Shown here piece after piece: positions 15,839 through 33,584 of a DNA stretch of 64,000 nucleotides (its first letter is position 1; each line of letters begins with the position of its first letter). The notes beneath the pieces were generated by a model. That model worked only from the letters and a program-made list of their open reading frames with translations, was not told where the DNA came from and made no database searches. Source of the DNA: Ianthella basta (lineage: Eukaryota > Porifera > Demospongiae > Verongiida > Ianthellidae); assembly GCA_964019415.1 (NCBI GenBank), contig OZ025879.1, positions 2,416,310-2,480,309 of the forward strand. The letters are read 5' to 3'. A program made the position numbers and the translations under genes.

Positions 15839-18800
15839 TCACACCTTTCTCTTGTGAAAAGGCGAGCGAATTAAAGATGCAAGCGTCCTCAGGTCATATT
15901 CCACATTATCTGCCACGATGGCCATCACTCGAAGGAGCTCCTCCCCAAATTGTTTCACCAGTTCCTGCCGAATCACACTGGTGTGGTACCGGAAGCCTCC
16001 CGCCAGAGAGCAGCCATCACTGCTCTCCCACATAATAAGCTGTAGGTATATAAATGAGAGAGATGCAGCAATGCATTGAGCGAAGGTACAGTGTGGCGTG
16101 TGTGTACATTACAAAGTGTGGTGGCTTTTGGGACTGCGATAGGTAAATGGGGTAAGGAGTGAAGGGCATAGATGGATGCCCACATGCAGCCTTATGCTGT
16201 ACCTGACTTAGAATTCTTAGAGTGCCACAAGTGTACACATACATACATGGCGAATAAAACCTATGTACCATGTTTGTTGGAATAGTGACCTGGGCCTCTA
16301 TTTCTTTCCAAGTATTAGCCCCGGGCTTCTATTTGTGCCTGGCTCTATTATTAAAACTGGCACTGATAGTGACAGCTTACTTCAAAGTAACAGTTGTCAT
16401 TCAGCTTTCCATTGAGCGGCTGCAAGTAGCAGGAACCCATTCTGGCCAGGGCCTGTCCCTCCACCCCCACAGCTGTCTCTGTGAAGTAGAAGGCGTTGGG
16501 GTCAGTAAGCTGTGCAATGTCGTAGTCATGAAGATAGGAAAACTTGATTGGGATGCCATTTAGGATGCCAATCTGGAGAAGGAGTAATAACATACGGCCC
16601 ATGGGGCTTGTTAATTAGACGCAGCCATAGCAAGATTGTTAACACACTTCTCCAGCTGTATCACACTGACACACACAAAGAATCAGATCTAGCAAGTTGG
16701 ACTAGGACACACCTCCTCAATGATCGTCTTGAACGGAAAGTGGGCATGCCGAGATGATATTCGCAGCTGTCTCTCCACGGCAACCATCAGGTCTGCAAAT
16801 GTCTCACAGGAGCTGAGGTTCACTCGAATTCCAACATCTGTGAATACAAGCCAAACCATAAACCGTACACTTTGCATACAGTCATATTATGTACACCCCA
16901 TACATACATAAGTATCAAGTTTCATGAGTCAGACAGTAACATCAATAATACCTCACGTCTTGAGTTTAAACCCAAAGTCTATTCCCATAGCTACCACCAA
17001 ACTGCATACTCTATCACCCCTACACGTGCAGCCAACAAACTACATGTATACTACACCAACCATTTGTTAAGGGGCCAAAAACCCCTGCCATTCTTTCTGG
17101 GTCCAAATCCCTTGCAGTAATCTCCACGCCAATGAGAAATGATCCCAGATCCAGTCTGCCTCCAGTCATAGAGCGATGTGCAGTTTTAGGTCTGCATTGA
17201 CCCTGCACCGGCTGCTGGGTTCTGCCTCGCACAAGCTGCGTCACTGTTGGCACTTTGGTTGAGGAGCCTTCCTGGGGTAGAAAGCATCCACTGCACCCAT
17301 CCGCCTGGCCTCGAAGCTGATTGGCCACCACCTCATCTTTGCCCCACCCCCTGCAGCACCTTCCGAGCATCACAGTGAAGGCACTAAGGCAGAAGATCTT
17401 CATCAGCTGTTGCTCTGGAATGTTAGAGATAGTGCTGCCTGGTGATGATGCTTTCAGTGCCTCACACACCACATCCTCCACCTGGACAGGGAATGCAGCA
17501 AAGAGTGCAACCAACCCAGGTAAAGTGCTCTCCATCCAATCCGGCACTGAACACACAAGTTGCATGCGTAATATGACAGTCATACGGCACATGTATAGTG
17601 GGTAACAGACCTTATGCTGCAATATTAATTGTATATTATGGTGTATAGTGGCAGGTATGTGTGCCATAAGATAGTCTTACAATTGTTACTGCATGTACAG
17701 TGGAAAGTGTACTAAATTACGGCTCTGTTATACCCAGCCAAATTGCGAGTGCACAAATGTAAATTCTTCGTCGAAATGAACTCACATGAATGAAGTGGAA
17801 TGCTGATGTGGGCCCTGCAAGGTTGTCATGGGCTGCACTGCTTTCCTGGTCTTTGCTGGCTATGAATCGTGCCGTTGCAGGACGCAAGCGTGAGGTCTTT
17901 GGGCGAGATTTCTTCAGGTGCTTCAAGTCACCTAGCTTGCTCTGCAATCGTGCTGGTGGCACCACCTTGATACGCGGTGGACCACGCTGTCGCTTGATAA
18001 TGGCTGTGACCATTGACTCCCAGAAGGCCCACAGCCCCTCCTTTGGGACAATTTGAAGGTGCTGTGTTTCACGATCAGCAATCTGGATACGAGATGACAA
18101 AGAGCACTATCAAAAGTGAAAACCAAACAAGAATATGGAATGAAGTGTCCATGCTGTAGGAATTATACGAGTTGCCAAATATGTTGGCAAGCAGATACGG
18201 ACAAGTACACTGCTAACCTGTTTAAAGTGCATCTGAGGTGGGAAGCGAACGTTGATCATACTAGCAGCCTTCTTCCCTGATTTGGTACGTGCGGAAGACA
18301 GCCTTGGGAACCGAGAAGCTCCACCAACTCCAGCTACGGCTCCCCTCCCCAGGGTATTTCCAAGACGACCGTACACTCCTCCCACCACTCCCCTATTCAT
18401 ACTGCTATGGATGGAAGTTCCAGGTGGACCGATTCTAATTTTCTGTCCTGGCCCTGCCTTTTTACTGTCTCCTGGCCTGTAGTGGGTCAAACCTGGGGCA
18501 TTTAGTTTCTCCAGTTGTGTGTAAGCGTCTGTCAGTTGCTGGGCAAATAGTGCAGAGGACCAATAGTCTGCTACAATGCGAGGGAAGGACAATATCAAGT
18601 AGTGTTCTTGAGGTGACTTTGATAGCAGCTTGGCATGCAAGAGGGTTGTAAATCTCGATCCCATGCTGAGAGTTGATTTCTGCTCTATTCCTAACGTTGC
18701 TTGGCTGTACTTCTCAGAGTCTCTCCAGCCGGGCCGTGATATCTGTGGGAGTCTCATCAAAGTGTCTTCCCCTCTTTGCTGCCAATCACCCTGCACTGCA

Positions 18801-20356
18801 GTGTTTGGGGCCACTGCAGTTTCCCTCTCAAAAGCTGCAGTTGCCTGTGTATCACAGACACCTAGAGTACTCAACCCTTTGGTCGCTGCTTCATGCTCCA
18901 CCTCGCCCTCACTGCTAGTTGCAATCTCTTGAATTGGAAGTTGGAAAAGCTTATGCCGTGCAAGAATAATTGCATCTTGGGGCTTCTCTCCGCTAAATGT
19001 AGGTGACTCCAATTGAACAGATGCTTCTTCTGTGGAGTAGCAGTAGAGAGATGAATGATACAGACAGCATACCTACGCATAGCTTAATGCAATTCAATGT
19101 GGGCTCATAAGAAGGCATTTCAAGGGGACTTTGCAATAATAAAGGGCATTAAAGATGTGCATCCGAGGCTGTGGTACACATCTACAAACACAAAAATGTA
19201 TGGCTGTACCTGGGTTGCATTGAATATAGACTTTGTTGTTCTTCCTGTAGAACTGCACAGTCAGCATTGGGTGCAGCCTAGCAACTGCATCCAGCGCCCT
19301 GGAGAGGGTGTCCTTATTTAGTAGGCCGCGTACCTGAAAGCCTCTCACAATGTTGTCCACCCGCTCGCTCAGCCCTGAGGGCCGTACACCGGCAGCATAG
19401 CGCTCTGTGTCCAACAAAGCATGCTCTTGGATTATAGTGGCTGGGAAGGGCTGCTCAGGTCCTAACAAGGGAGGGATCTCTACTTCGGACAGCAGTAGTC
19501 TGCGCTCCTTGTGGTGTAACTGCTCTTCAGAGAGGGCTGATGGGTCATCATCATCATCATCCTCAATCACTTCCTCCCCATACTCTGTGTCGGATAGGCT
19601 CTGCAAGGTGGCACAGAGCCAGCACAAGCCCCCATCACATCATGATCGCAAAATACGTATATGCTTACCATTATAGTGCAAACATAGGTTGAGTACTATA
19701 TCTAGGGTGCAAATAAGCTATAACTTTGTGGGTGCTATTATATGTACAGGATACCTACACAAAGTAGACACACTTGCACGCATGGATCCGCGGCACAGCA
19801 AGGAATACACTACCTCTTCACTGTCCTGACTGTCTCCTTCCGTGTCGCTGTCACACTGCGTCGTGCTGTCCGTCAGGCAGTCAAGTGGTTCAGTGGAGGC
19901 ACCTGCGATAGGTGGGAGGGGTTCGTGCGTGCTGGAAGCAACTTTAGACGTAGGTGGTCTTGATGGCAGGGGATTCAAGTATTTCGCGCCGTCAGAAAAA
20001 GGCTTTCCGGTGCTGGCTGCTGGAGGAGTGGGCGTGGCCATCTGACGGGAGTCTGAAGTAGTGCGCGGATGTCTTGTGCTCGTTATTCGGGGTATAGAGG
20101 GCTGAAAAGGATGCAACCCCGCATTCGGTGCAGCACTGATGGATATGTTTAAGTCGTCTCTTTGCCGCTGAGCGCCCCTTCTGTACAGCAGGAGGTTGGC
20201 TTGCTGGGATTGCTGGATGACACTCCCCTCTCCATGCTGCTGGGCCAATTGGGAGGGAGGTAAATGACCAGTAGCTCCTATGTGTCCGACGCGCTGTTGT
20301 GACGAGGTGGAACTATACTGCCTTCTGTTCCAAGAGTCAATCCGTACCTTCTTCAT
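15839..20356 (-). CDS. Condensation-domain (CAT-like acyltransferase fold) protein, catalytic His lost
   Basis: Exons: 15839-16039, 16381-16572, 16713-16837, 17052-17616 (both ends least certain), 17786-18082, 18218-19029, 19210-19600, 19814-20356; about 1,041 residues in frame. After a ~215-residue low-complexity, acidic N-terminus come hallmarks of NRPS condensation domains. These are a first half (RGFQVRGLLNKDTLSRALDA, HPMLTVQF), the C3 region (LHAKLLSKSPQEHYLILSFPRIVADYW at about 18560-18640) and the second half (VGIRVNLSSCETFADLMVAV, then HAHFPFKTIIEE). A C-terminal piece (LGGFRYHT-like, EELLRVM) matches the family's last strand and helix. The family's HHxxxDG motif reads F-P-R-I-V-A-D-Y, so the catalytic histidine is missing and only the Asp remains. 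Long Gly/Ser-rich inserts split the fold. It is probably a non-enzymatic derivative; partner and role are unknown. It shares a divergent promoter with AK5. Confidence 0.7.
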
Positions 20357-20507
20357 CACTCCACATTTCTTTGGGTGGTCGGACAAACAATGAATATAGG
20401 ATTGGTCACGTGGAGACCACGTGCACGAGACCTTAGAAACGAGGGAAATTCAGACAGCACTGAGGAAGTAATCCCTGAAAGTCAGACGGTGACCCACAAT
20501 CTCCGGG
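20357..20507. promoter_or_regulatory. Divergent promoter with paired E-boxes
   Basis: Only 151 bases separate the start codons of the condensation-domain gene (minus) and AK5 (plus). At 20407-20423 the sequence CACGTGG-AGA-CCACGTG is a perfect inverted pair of CACGTG E-boxes with a 3-base spacer. An ATTGG (reverse CCAAT box) lies at 20401-20405. bHLH factors of the USF/MYC/TFE class bind CACGTG. Their use here is inference. Confidence 0.65.
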
Positions 20508-25929
<5,422 letters not shown>

Positions 25930-26031
25930 GTGGGAGACTTCCATGAGAAGCTTTCAAGCACTCTACATACATTTGGTCATAATTATATTTATATGACATT
26001 TTATCACTGTCTATAACTCTAACGGGCAGTT

Positions 26032-26037
26032 ATTAAA
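26032..26037 (+). terminator. Likely AK5 poly(A) signal ATTAAA
   Basis: ATTAAA lies about 100 bases after the AK5 stop codon, in an AT-rich 3' flank. It is a common variant of AATAAA. Confidence 0.5.
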
Positions 26038-26171
26038 AGTTGTGTTTGTATAAATCCTTTTTATGAAATGGATATTATAGTGCACGTTTCACTGATGCCT
26101 CAGATTCTTGACATATTTTTGTATGCAGTGAGGTAGGGAGTGGATTTGTGTGGTGCACGTACATGTGAATG

Positions 26172-26210
<39 letters not shown>

Positions 26211-26947
26211 CATGATCGACACTAGCTGTGTAAGTATGGTATAATATTATTATACGTGCGCCATTTGCACTTGTTATGTAGCTCAACTGATAGTGATTCG
26301 CAAGCAGTTTCACTCCACCTTGGCATTTCCCCATGCTGTTCCAGTTCATGCTGTAGTGTGAGTTGGAGCTACCTACACACCTCCTATAGACTTACCTACA
26401 CTCCAATAGACTTACCTACACTCCTCCTATAGACTTATATACTGTTTCATGTTATACTTACCATACGTATGTTCAGTATGATGGCCACTGTTGAGCTAGT
26501 TTGTGTATACGTAGCCCTTAATTTGCTCAGATACTACCCTCCTGAGGAAGACATCTTTTGGGAGGGCAGAGTCTGCATGAGTAAATGGTGATCTGGCTAT
26601 GTGAGATTAATACTGTGAAGTTTAGGCCATAGCAGGTAACTCAAATTCCAGCTGCATGGCTGATGCATGGTGTACAGCCGGAATGTGTGGCTAGATTTGT
26701 TAAAAACGTTGGCTGAATTGTAGCTAGGGCAGGGTACACAGAAGCAAATGAGGGCAGGGCTCTTCTTCCTGTATAGATATCTCCTGGTCACATGATGAGA
26801 CGGTGCAGTAGGTATAGCAGGCTAGGCTAATGTGTTTCATAGCTGATGCACTGAACTTTGCATGCCGTACCATTGACACTTTCCTTGCCTTCAACAAGCC
26901 TATCCATCCTACGAATGGCTGCATATACAAATGTTTAGTGACCGACT

Positions 26948-27004
26948 AGTCTCACATAGCCACAATGCCATTTTGCAAGCTAAAATGGCCACTGGCTATG
27001 TGAG
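26948..27004. repeat. Short hairpin TCTCACATAGCCA...
   Basis: TCTCACATAGCCACAATGCC at 26948 and its imperfect complement ending TGGCTATGTGAGA at 27004 are separated by a few bases. A third copy of GGCTATGTGAGAT occurs at about 26594, which suggests a small dispersed element. Confidence 0.6.
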
Positions 27005-27247
27005 ATAAGTGACCAACAACACCAGTAGTTCGCGCACAGTGCACAGAAATTCATTATTCCAATAAAGATATTACTTATAAGATTCATTCTAATACAATTC
27101 TAGCTGCTCTGTGTACGTATACAAATGTGTGATGCAATATGTATGTATGTACACTACTATCGTTCTAGCATGCATTGGTCAACATGCGACAGTATGAGTC
27201 TATATAACAGTATTGCTACAGTGTGGTGTGCGTACAAATGGCTGTTG

Positions 27248-29286
27248 TTAGCAGACGAACTTGCAGTATCGACCTTTGTGCCACTTAGTTGCCTGCCACC
27301 ACCAGGAAAGGAAAGCCGTGACTGCCACCACAATGGCCAGGAGCCAGCTCACCACGCACAGGCCGAACCCTGAGGAGAGCTGGTAGAAGTTTGCACTGTT
27401 CTCCATCTCAAAGTAGTTTCGGCTGATGCTCAGGAAGATGCACATAGACAGGAAGTAGCAGAGACCTGCACAGAAGGGTAAGGAGTAGGTGTATGGTGGT
27501 GGGAATGAAAATGGGACTAGTAGCGCATATGTAGTTTTAACTGGAAGGTACAGTAATGCTGCTGTTCTAAGTGGCTTTGGCCCATTTACAGCAATGGCAT
27601 TTTGCTACACCCACTTTTTGCATGATACATGGTGACATGCAATTCACATGCAGGTAGCATGCTTGGCACATCATGACTCTTAGAGTCAGTCTGCCAGTGT
27701 GCATTCTGTATTGATCTGCATGTGACCATCTTGTGACAGGCATGTGATTGCATGTGACCAGCATGACATAAATGCCACAGGCATGTGACAGGCATGTGAC
27801 CACCATGTGACTGCCATGTGACAGGCATGTGACCACCATGTGACTGTCATGTGACAAGCATGTGGCCTGTACCATTTGTAGCTACAGTATGCAACTTTGA
27901 GTTATGAATGCACGGACAGTAGCTACTGTACATGCAGTGGCTCACTGGATGCCATGGCGATGGATGTTCCGAACCAGGCTATCCACCTTCCCAGTAGAAG
28001 TGGCATGCTCATGATAAAGCCTGCGATGCTCATCACAAAGGCCATCAGCATAAGGACTGCCACAGCTTGAAGGCGGCTCTTCACTGCAAACAGACAGACA
28101 GACACACACAGACTACATACATGGCATACAGTTTTCCTGTACATATTTGTTAAGTACATTAAAGTATGCACTAATGAACTATACTGTATTGCTAGGATAC
28201 ATTATGTGCATGTTAACTATGTACATGGGCCCTATCTATTATTAGTAGGCCTATTTATGGGTGCCCACAGGGGTGGCTACATAGGAATGCGCAGAATGCA
28301 GCCTTATCATAGTTGGTGAAGTCACAAATGCAACAGTTTCCTTTCAGGCAAACAGGGAGACAGGTAGTGTGAACCCATGCATGTGAATACAAGACAGTTG
28401 AAGAACTAGCAATACCAGTGATTGTGAGGGCACTAATTGTTTCCTACATTGCATCCATGCATGCCTGAATAACTTCATGGCTTTCTGATGATATGCACTA
28501 GAGAACATCATTCACCCACTGTATCATATGTCGTTCAACTCACAAGAGAGGCAGTCCACATTTGCATCACAAGACCTAGTACCAACTGGAATTGTGTCTC
28601 CATTCTGTAATGGAGAGATTCAAAAGTATATAATACATTTAGGTGAAGTAGAAACACATGCAGACAAAAAGGCACACACCAAGGATAAGAAGGCCTCCCA
28701 TGCGGCCACTCACCAAGTTAATGGTCTGTAGGAGGCCAATTCTTTCTACATCTCCTCGCCTTGCCCAATCATTCAGGAAGACAGACAAGGCATTTACTGT
28801 GATGAGCAATGCATACAGGGCGAGAGTCACTATCAACAGCTGCATGGGAGAGAGTACATGCGCAGTGAAGTGTGTACAAACATTAGTATTAACGTAACAC
28901 ACCGACCGATATGTAGCTACATATGTACTATATGGGAGTAGGGCACGCCAGGCCTTGTACGGCGTGGCCTGGGACAATAGCGACTCAATGACATGAGGTC
29001 TTACTGCTTGGAGACTGAACTCTATGCTACGTATATTAGAGGTGTAGTGCACACACTAAGGTCTATACGTACAGTAAGACACATTCTAGTATATGCACAA
29101 GAGATCAAGTGTAAGAAAACTTGGTCTGGCTGTGTACTAGCTATGTAGTTATCTGGTGTGATAAAGGATTCTGAAACTGTGGTACACCCAATACAGTTGA
29201 ACCTAGAAGTCTCTCAACACCCACTTCTGTACAGTGCACTGACTTACTGGTTGAAAAAGATGTTCCTTGATTGTAACCTTGGCCAT
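27248..29286 (-). CDS. Claudin/PMP22-like four-helix membrane protein (tandem gene 3)
   Basis: Exons: 27248-27465, 27946-28083, 28544-28604, 28714-28839, 29248-29286; 193 residues, phases consistent. A 13-residue leader exon (MAKVTIKEHLFQP) is followed by helix 1 (LLIVTLALYALLITVNAL) and an extracellular loop with a Cys pair (CDANVDC). Helix 2 (AVLMLMAFVMSIAGFIM), helix 3, a short second loop and helix 4 (VVSWLLAIVVAVTAFL) follow, with a basic tail ending KFVC. Topology and the W...GL motif of the first loop (DWARRGDVERIGLL) fit the claudin/PMP22/EMP superfamily, which acts in cell junctions or membrane organisation. The 138-nt exon for helices 2-3 has exactly the same length and phase in the two neighbours, showing recent tandem duplication. 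Exact function cannot be assigned. Confidence 0.8.
27700..27865. repeat. CATGTGAC minisatellite in claudin-like gene intron
   Basis: Around a dozen ~10-base units of the form CATGTGAC plus two variable bases (for example CATGTGACCA, CATGTGACAGG). Each unit contains a CACATG/CATGTG E-box-like core. Confidence 0.8.
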
Positions 29287-29789
29287 TTCTCCTTGTTGTC
29301 TAGTCAGCCCTGTAGTTAGTCCACTACAGAGGCACAAGAGAGACTTCAGTAGTCACCAAGGCTGAGAATTGGTTCTGTACAGCCTACAACCAGCAGTAGA
29401 GGTCCTCTGGCTTACCACTAGAGAAGGGAAGTTCTTGCCTCTAACTCAGAGGGACTGGAATGTCATGCCATAGAATGGGGCTTCTGGAATGCAACAATGG
29501 AATGCAATTAACTAGCAGTAAGTATGCCATCATCACTCTGAGACATTGCACAAATGGCCCCATTCTGAATCGGAAATGAGAATCAGAATCTTGAGTTCTT
29601 GGGTACACACAGTAGAGATAGGCCCATAGCAATGTAAATATATAAAAATGAGTGCATGTCTCATGTGCACAGTATAAAATGTGTGTAAAATGTGTGTGTA
29701 TACACTGTATATGTAAAATACTATGAATGTGATGGTGCCTGTTTGAACTGGTGTACATATTTTGCATAGGTACTGGTTCTTGATGACTC
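29287..29789. other. Intergenic gap between claudin-like genes
   Basis: About 500 bases holding the promoter of gene 3 and the 3' UTR of gene 2. I see AT-rich sequence with several ATGTGTAAAATG-like stretches near 29680 but no reading frame I can support. Confidence 0.5.
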
Positions 29790-32700
29790 TCAGTCATTAT
29801 CAGACTCTGTATCCTCATCTGATTCAAAGTAGATCTCCTCCATTGCAGGTTTCTTGTACCGCAACTCTGAGTACTGCCCGCCATGAAGCTTAATGGCTTG
29901 GTGACGCCAGGCTAACAAGGCCACACCTGCATTCAGCAGTGAGGTACCAGTGCATGCCACACAGAGGACAAACCCTGAGCCAAACTTGACCCCATCAATG
30001 AAGGACAGGTAAGAACGCTCAGTCAGGAGGAATAGCACGAATGCTCCAAGATACAGGAGGGCTACAAAGAATGAAGGTGCAAATGGCATGGAGTTGATAT
30101 TGTTTGAAATGGTACTATCCCTACCTCAAATAGCTGTGACATTACATACGTATGTATTGCTTTGATTGCTTCACATTGGTTGACCTGTCAGTTAGAAACT
30201 GTTTTATAATTAAATATTACAGCTTCATTTGCATGTGCCAATTGGAATCACAGGAAAGTACCTGTTGTCGTTGGCAATCCATGTGATGATACAGTGACTA
30301 TATTATAATGCATCCTCACTTGCTACGTGTATTAGCGATTGTGCATTCACCCATTGCCTATATAGTAGCAGATGCCATAATGTTTATGATCCAGCCCTGT
30401 TCTCTGTATGCTATAGGATGTTACTAGTGCACTGCATCACATTGTAGCATTCCATCCCTTTTGGTTTGTGTTTTTGCACACCTTACATACATAGCTACAT
30501 ACAAACTTACCTGAAAACAATGCTGCTAGACATCCAAATATGAAAATGTACCGTCCCAAGAGCCCGGGGGTGCTTACTACCAGGCCAAAGAGGGATACCA
30601 CCAGTGCAGTAGTCATGAGGATGCCACATCCTTGTAGGTTCAGCCGAGCTGTGGGAGTGAGTGGAAGGCCGGGGGGAAGAGTGGGAGGCCGGGTGTGAGG
30701 TAGAACAATGGTATAATTATACATAATAGCATTAAGAAAATGTGTGCATTGAAGCGGGCATCTATCTTCTAGACAGAGTGGGGGACATCAGACTGTCTGG
30801 CCTAATGGGAGGAACCTGCCATGCAGGTAGTTATGTACACATCTCTAAGGAGGTGGGACAGCTGACTATTGGAGACGTGTGAGGGCTTGTTCATAGGGTG
30901 TCTCGCCATGTAGCCCTAGATATGATTAGGTGTTACATGAGCATGTGACTATAAATAATGTGCTGACATAGGCTATCTATACTAGTCTAGCATGCTAGAC
31001 CCTCTCCACGCTGCCCAAGGAGGAGAGGGTCTAGCTTACTAGGCTATGTATACATTACGCTTAAAAATAGATGCTTGCTGAGAACTACATATGTACATAT
31101 GTACATACAAATTCTGTCACTTCTATCCTAATTTACAGGAAACTTACAAATATATACTTCAACCATGTATTCTGCATGTATGTTTACTGCATAAAGTGAA
31201 CTCATACACTACTAGCAATTCTGCATCCTCTACACTCTACAGTGTTCTGCCGTTCTGTGCAAGGAGCCCAGCATAGCTACATGCAACGGAGCTTGTGCGG
31301 GCTCTTCACGGCTACAAAGTCACTTGTTGAGGCATTCCTTACACCAAATCTTTAGCAGCTACATGACTAATGCCTTCTTCAGTGGGTTTGAAAAAGGCTG
31401 TGTGTGTGTGGCACCAACTAAAGTACAGTTGAATGCAAGGGCTTGTTGCAGGACACTTAATTAACAAGCATACAAAATGTATTCACTGCATCTACTGTAG
31501 CCTAACTTATGTATGTGATACACTGACAGAGTTTTGCCCGAGAAAGACTAGAGTTGTTACTAATAGGTAGATCAGACATGATAGAAGCATACATAGACCC
31601 TAGCCAGAACGAAAACTGTTACCATTAATGTTTCAGTAAATACATGAATGCTCTACTTGGCAATATATTCGCTGATGAAAGTAGCTGGATGCTGCTGAAA
31701 TGCTGGAAAGCAATCATCTACAGTATTCTGTCTAGTGTCTACTCTGATATACAGTATTGTACTGTACAAGGACCTGGCCATAGCCCATTTCCTCCAGTGT
31801 ATACTTGCCTGATTTAGTCATGTCAGTGCTTAGCAGAGATATGTCTAATAATCAAATTCAGCAATCAGTAGATACTGTACCAGTTAAGATAAACATGCAT
31901 GGGCCATGGGTGTCATGGCATGAAATGCCACTTAGTCATGCTTTGACCATACCTTAACCACTAAGCGAATTACTATGTGGAATCTCCTCTCATTATGGAC
32001 CCACCTTGTCTGCAGCTGTCCAAGGCCGTGATACTGCTGCAGTTGAATGTGTGAATTGATGTGCAATTTTCTTCTGTGCAGCACTCCAGCAGACCAAGGT
32101 GTGTGTTGCCACCAATAGCCCACTCATTGAGCAGGAATGAAGCAAGAGCCATTGTCAGTGTAGCAGCAAAAAGCACTGCCGTTAGTATGAGGTACTGAAG
32201 AGGGGACGAGTAAATGGAGAGAGGAGAGCCGTAAGACCTCCAGTAAACCCTCAGTGCACCAAAGCTGAATTTGTTACAGGAGTTAGGATTGGACGGGAAT
32301 CATATTTAAAGTGGGAAGTGGCTACCTGCACCCCATTCAATTGCTTATGTACATGTACTAAGTCTTTCACAGTTTAAAGATTGTTCTGTGCTTACATGTG
32401 CATTTGGAGGCCTCAGTCTGCAATACTGCACTAGTCCCCTTTTGGAGTGGAACAAGCATATACAGTGCAACTACATGCATATAATACAACAGCACATATA
32501 ATAATTATATGCTCTGTAGTGAGATTTAGATTCTAGCCCCCTAGAACATGTATAAGAACACTCTCTCGGTCTACAAAGGTGATGTTGCTATATGCATATG
32601 TCACGCGCAAACCTCCAACTGGGGCTATATTACAATGTAAGACTGACAGCCCATGCATGGGTGAGTTAGAGGCACTAGAGCATCAAAGATAATAGCTCAC

Positions 32701-32912
32701 ATTAGTCACGCACTGATCGAAACAGGAACTGTATATTTTCTCCTGAAGAGGTTGTGTATGATACACGTACACTGCAGTGGTAGTACTTGTGGCTCAGTTC
32801 AGGCTAGCTAGTGAAGTGGTAAATGTAGGTCAACTGTACTGTAGGTCAGGTACATGGTACTTACCGGTTGACAAAGATGATCCTTCAGAGTGACTCTTCT
32901 AACCTCAGCCAT
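29790..32912 (-). CDS. Claudin/PMP22-like four-helix membrane protein (tandem gene 2)
   Basis: Exons: 29790-30061, 30511-30648, 32005-32194, 32865-32912; 215 residues, phases consistent. The 16-residue leader exon (MAEVRRVTLKDHLCQP) resembles that of gene 3. Helix 1 (YLILTAVLFAATLTMAL) is followed by a first loop with the superfamily pattern W...GLL..CC....C (EWAIGGNTHLGLLECC) and two N-glycosylation sites. Helix 2 (ILMTTALVVSLFGLVV), helix 3, helix 4 (GSGFVLCVACTGTSLLNAGVAL) and a long acidic cytoplasmic tail ending FESDEDTESDND follow. The tail differs from the neighbours and could be a regulatory or trafficking segment. The intron 30649-32004 is large (~1.36 kb) and contains a palindrome at 30994-31035. 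Superfamily membership is likely; the exact role is unknown. Confidence 0.8.
30994..31035. repeat. 14-bp perfect inverted repeat
   Basis: GCTAGACCCTCTCC at 30994-31007 and GGAGAGGGTCTAGC at 31022-31035 with a 14-base loop, in an intron of claudin-like gene 2. Confidence 0.85.
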
Positions 32913-33584
32913 CCTCAGAGTTGACTGTGAACAGGACTGAACAAGGAGCTATACTATCCCCCCTTTGAATCTATTGTCCACTTTCACAGCAGTAAGAAAC
33001 CTATACCAGCCAACATCTTTTGTTGTTGAATATAACCCTACAATCGTTTCAAGAGCCTTATAAGTAGTAAGTTGGCCCAGCCTAGGTTCTTATCACATGG
33101 ACACCTGTATGTGTGGTCAGGTTGAAGTGAGGATCTTTTGACTAGCTTACAGCTGTACCAGCCCTCAGCCCCTCCTACTTGTAAGCTGGTTAACCAAGTG
33201 TGCATATCTGTTACAAGGTATTGAGTAGCTATAATGTGTGCAAGTATGTGACTCCTACTCCCACAGGTTGAGGTATGAGCGAACATGGTAAAATGTACAG
33301 ACTGATACATGTACATTCATGTGCACTTAATGGTATATAATGTTGCACAAGCATATACAATAATATACTCTACCTACATGCATGCCTCCACATAATAATA
33401 ATATAACTACATACACAAGTTATGTCATCACATGAGGCAGTTTGTTTGTGTATGTACAGAAATTATGATTTTACACTCAAACCACACTATTTGGTATGTG
33501 TGAGGTGTGCAGTTGTTGCAGGACGAACCACTCTATCTTGTTGCACAGATTTACTATTGGACACCTCTGACAAAGACAATGCCA
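32913..33584. other. Intergenic gap between claudin-like genes 2 and 1
   Basis: About 670 bases containing the presumed promoter of gene 2 and the 3' UTR of gene 1. AATAATAATATAACTAC near 33392 is AT-rich. No gene or clear repeat is visible. Confidence 0.5.

Larger units (their letters stand above)
25930..27247. other. Intergenic region with (TG)n and short hairpins
   Basis: No gene is supportable here. The stretch contains the AK5 3' UTR, a (TG)n tract at about 26174-26209, three imperfect copies of CTCCTATAGACTTACCTACA near 26380-26435, and the inverted repeat at 26948-27004. Confidence 0.6.

Noticed and set aside
20357-20386. Condensation-domain gene starting at a TTG at 20386
   Set aside because: Non-ATG starts are not expected here; an in-frame ATG is at 20356. 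A splice at GTACGG after ATGTGGAGTGATGAAG remains a weak alternative.
27700-27865. CRISPR-like array
   Set aside because: Units are ~10 bases with no spacers, in an animal intron; an ordinary minisatellite.
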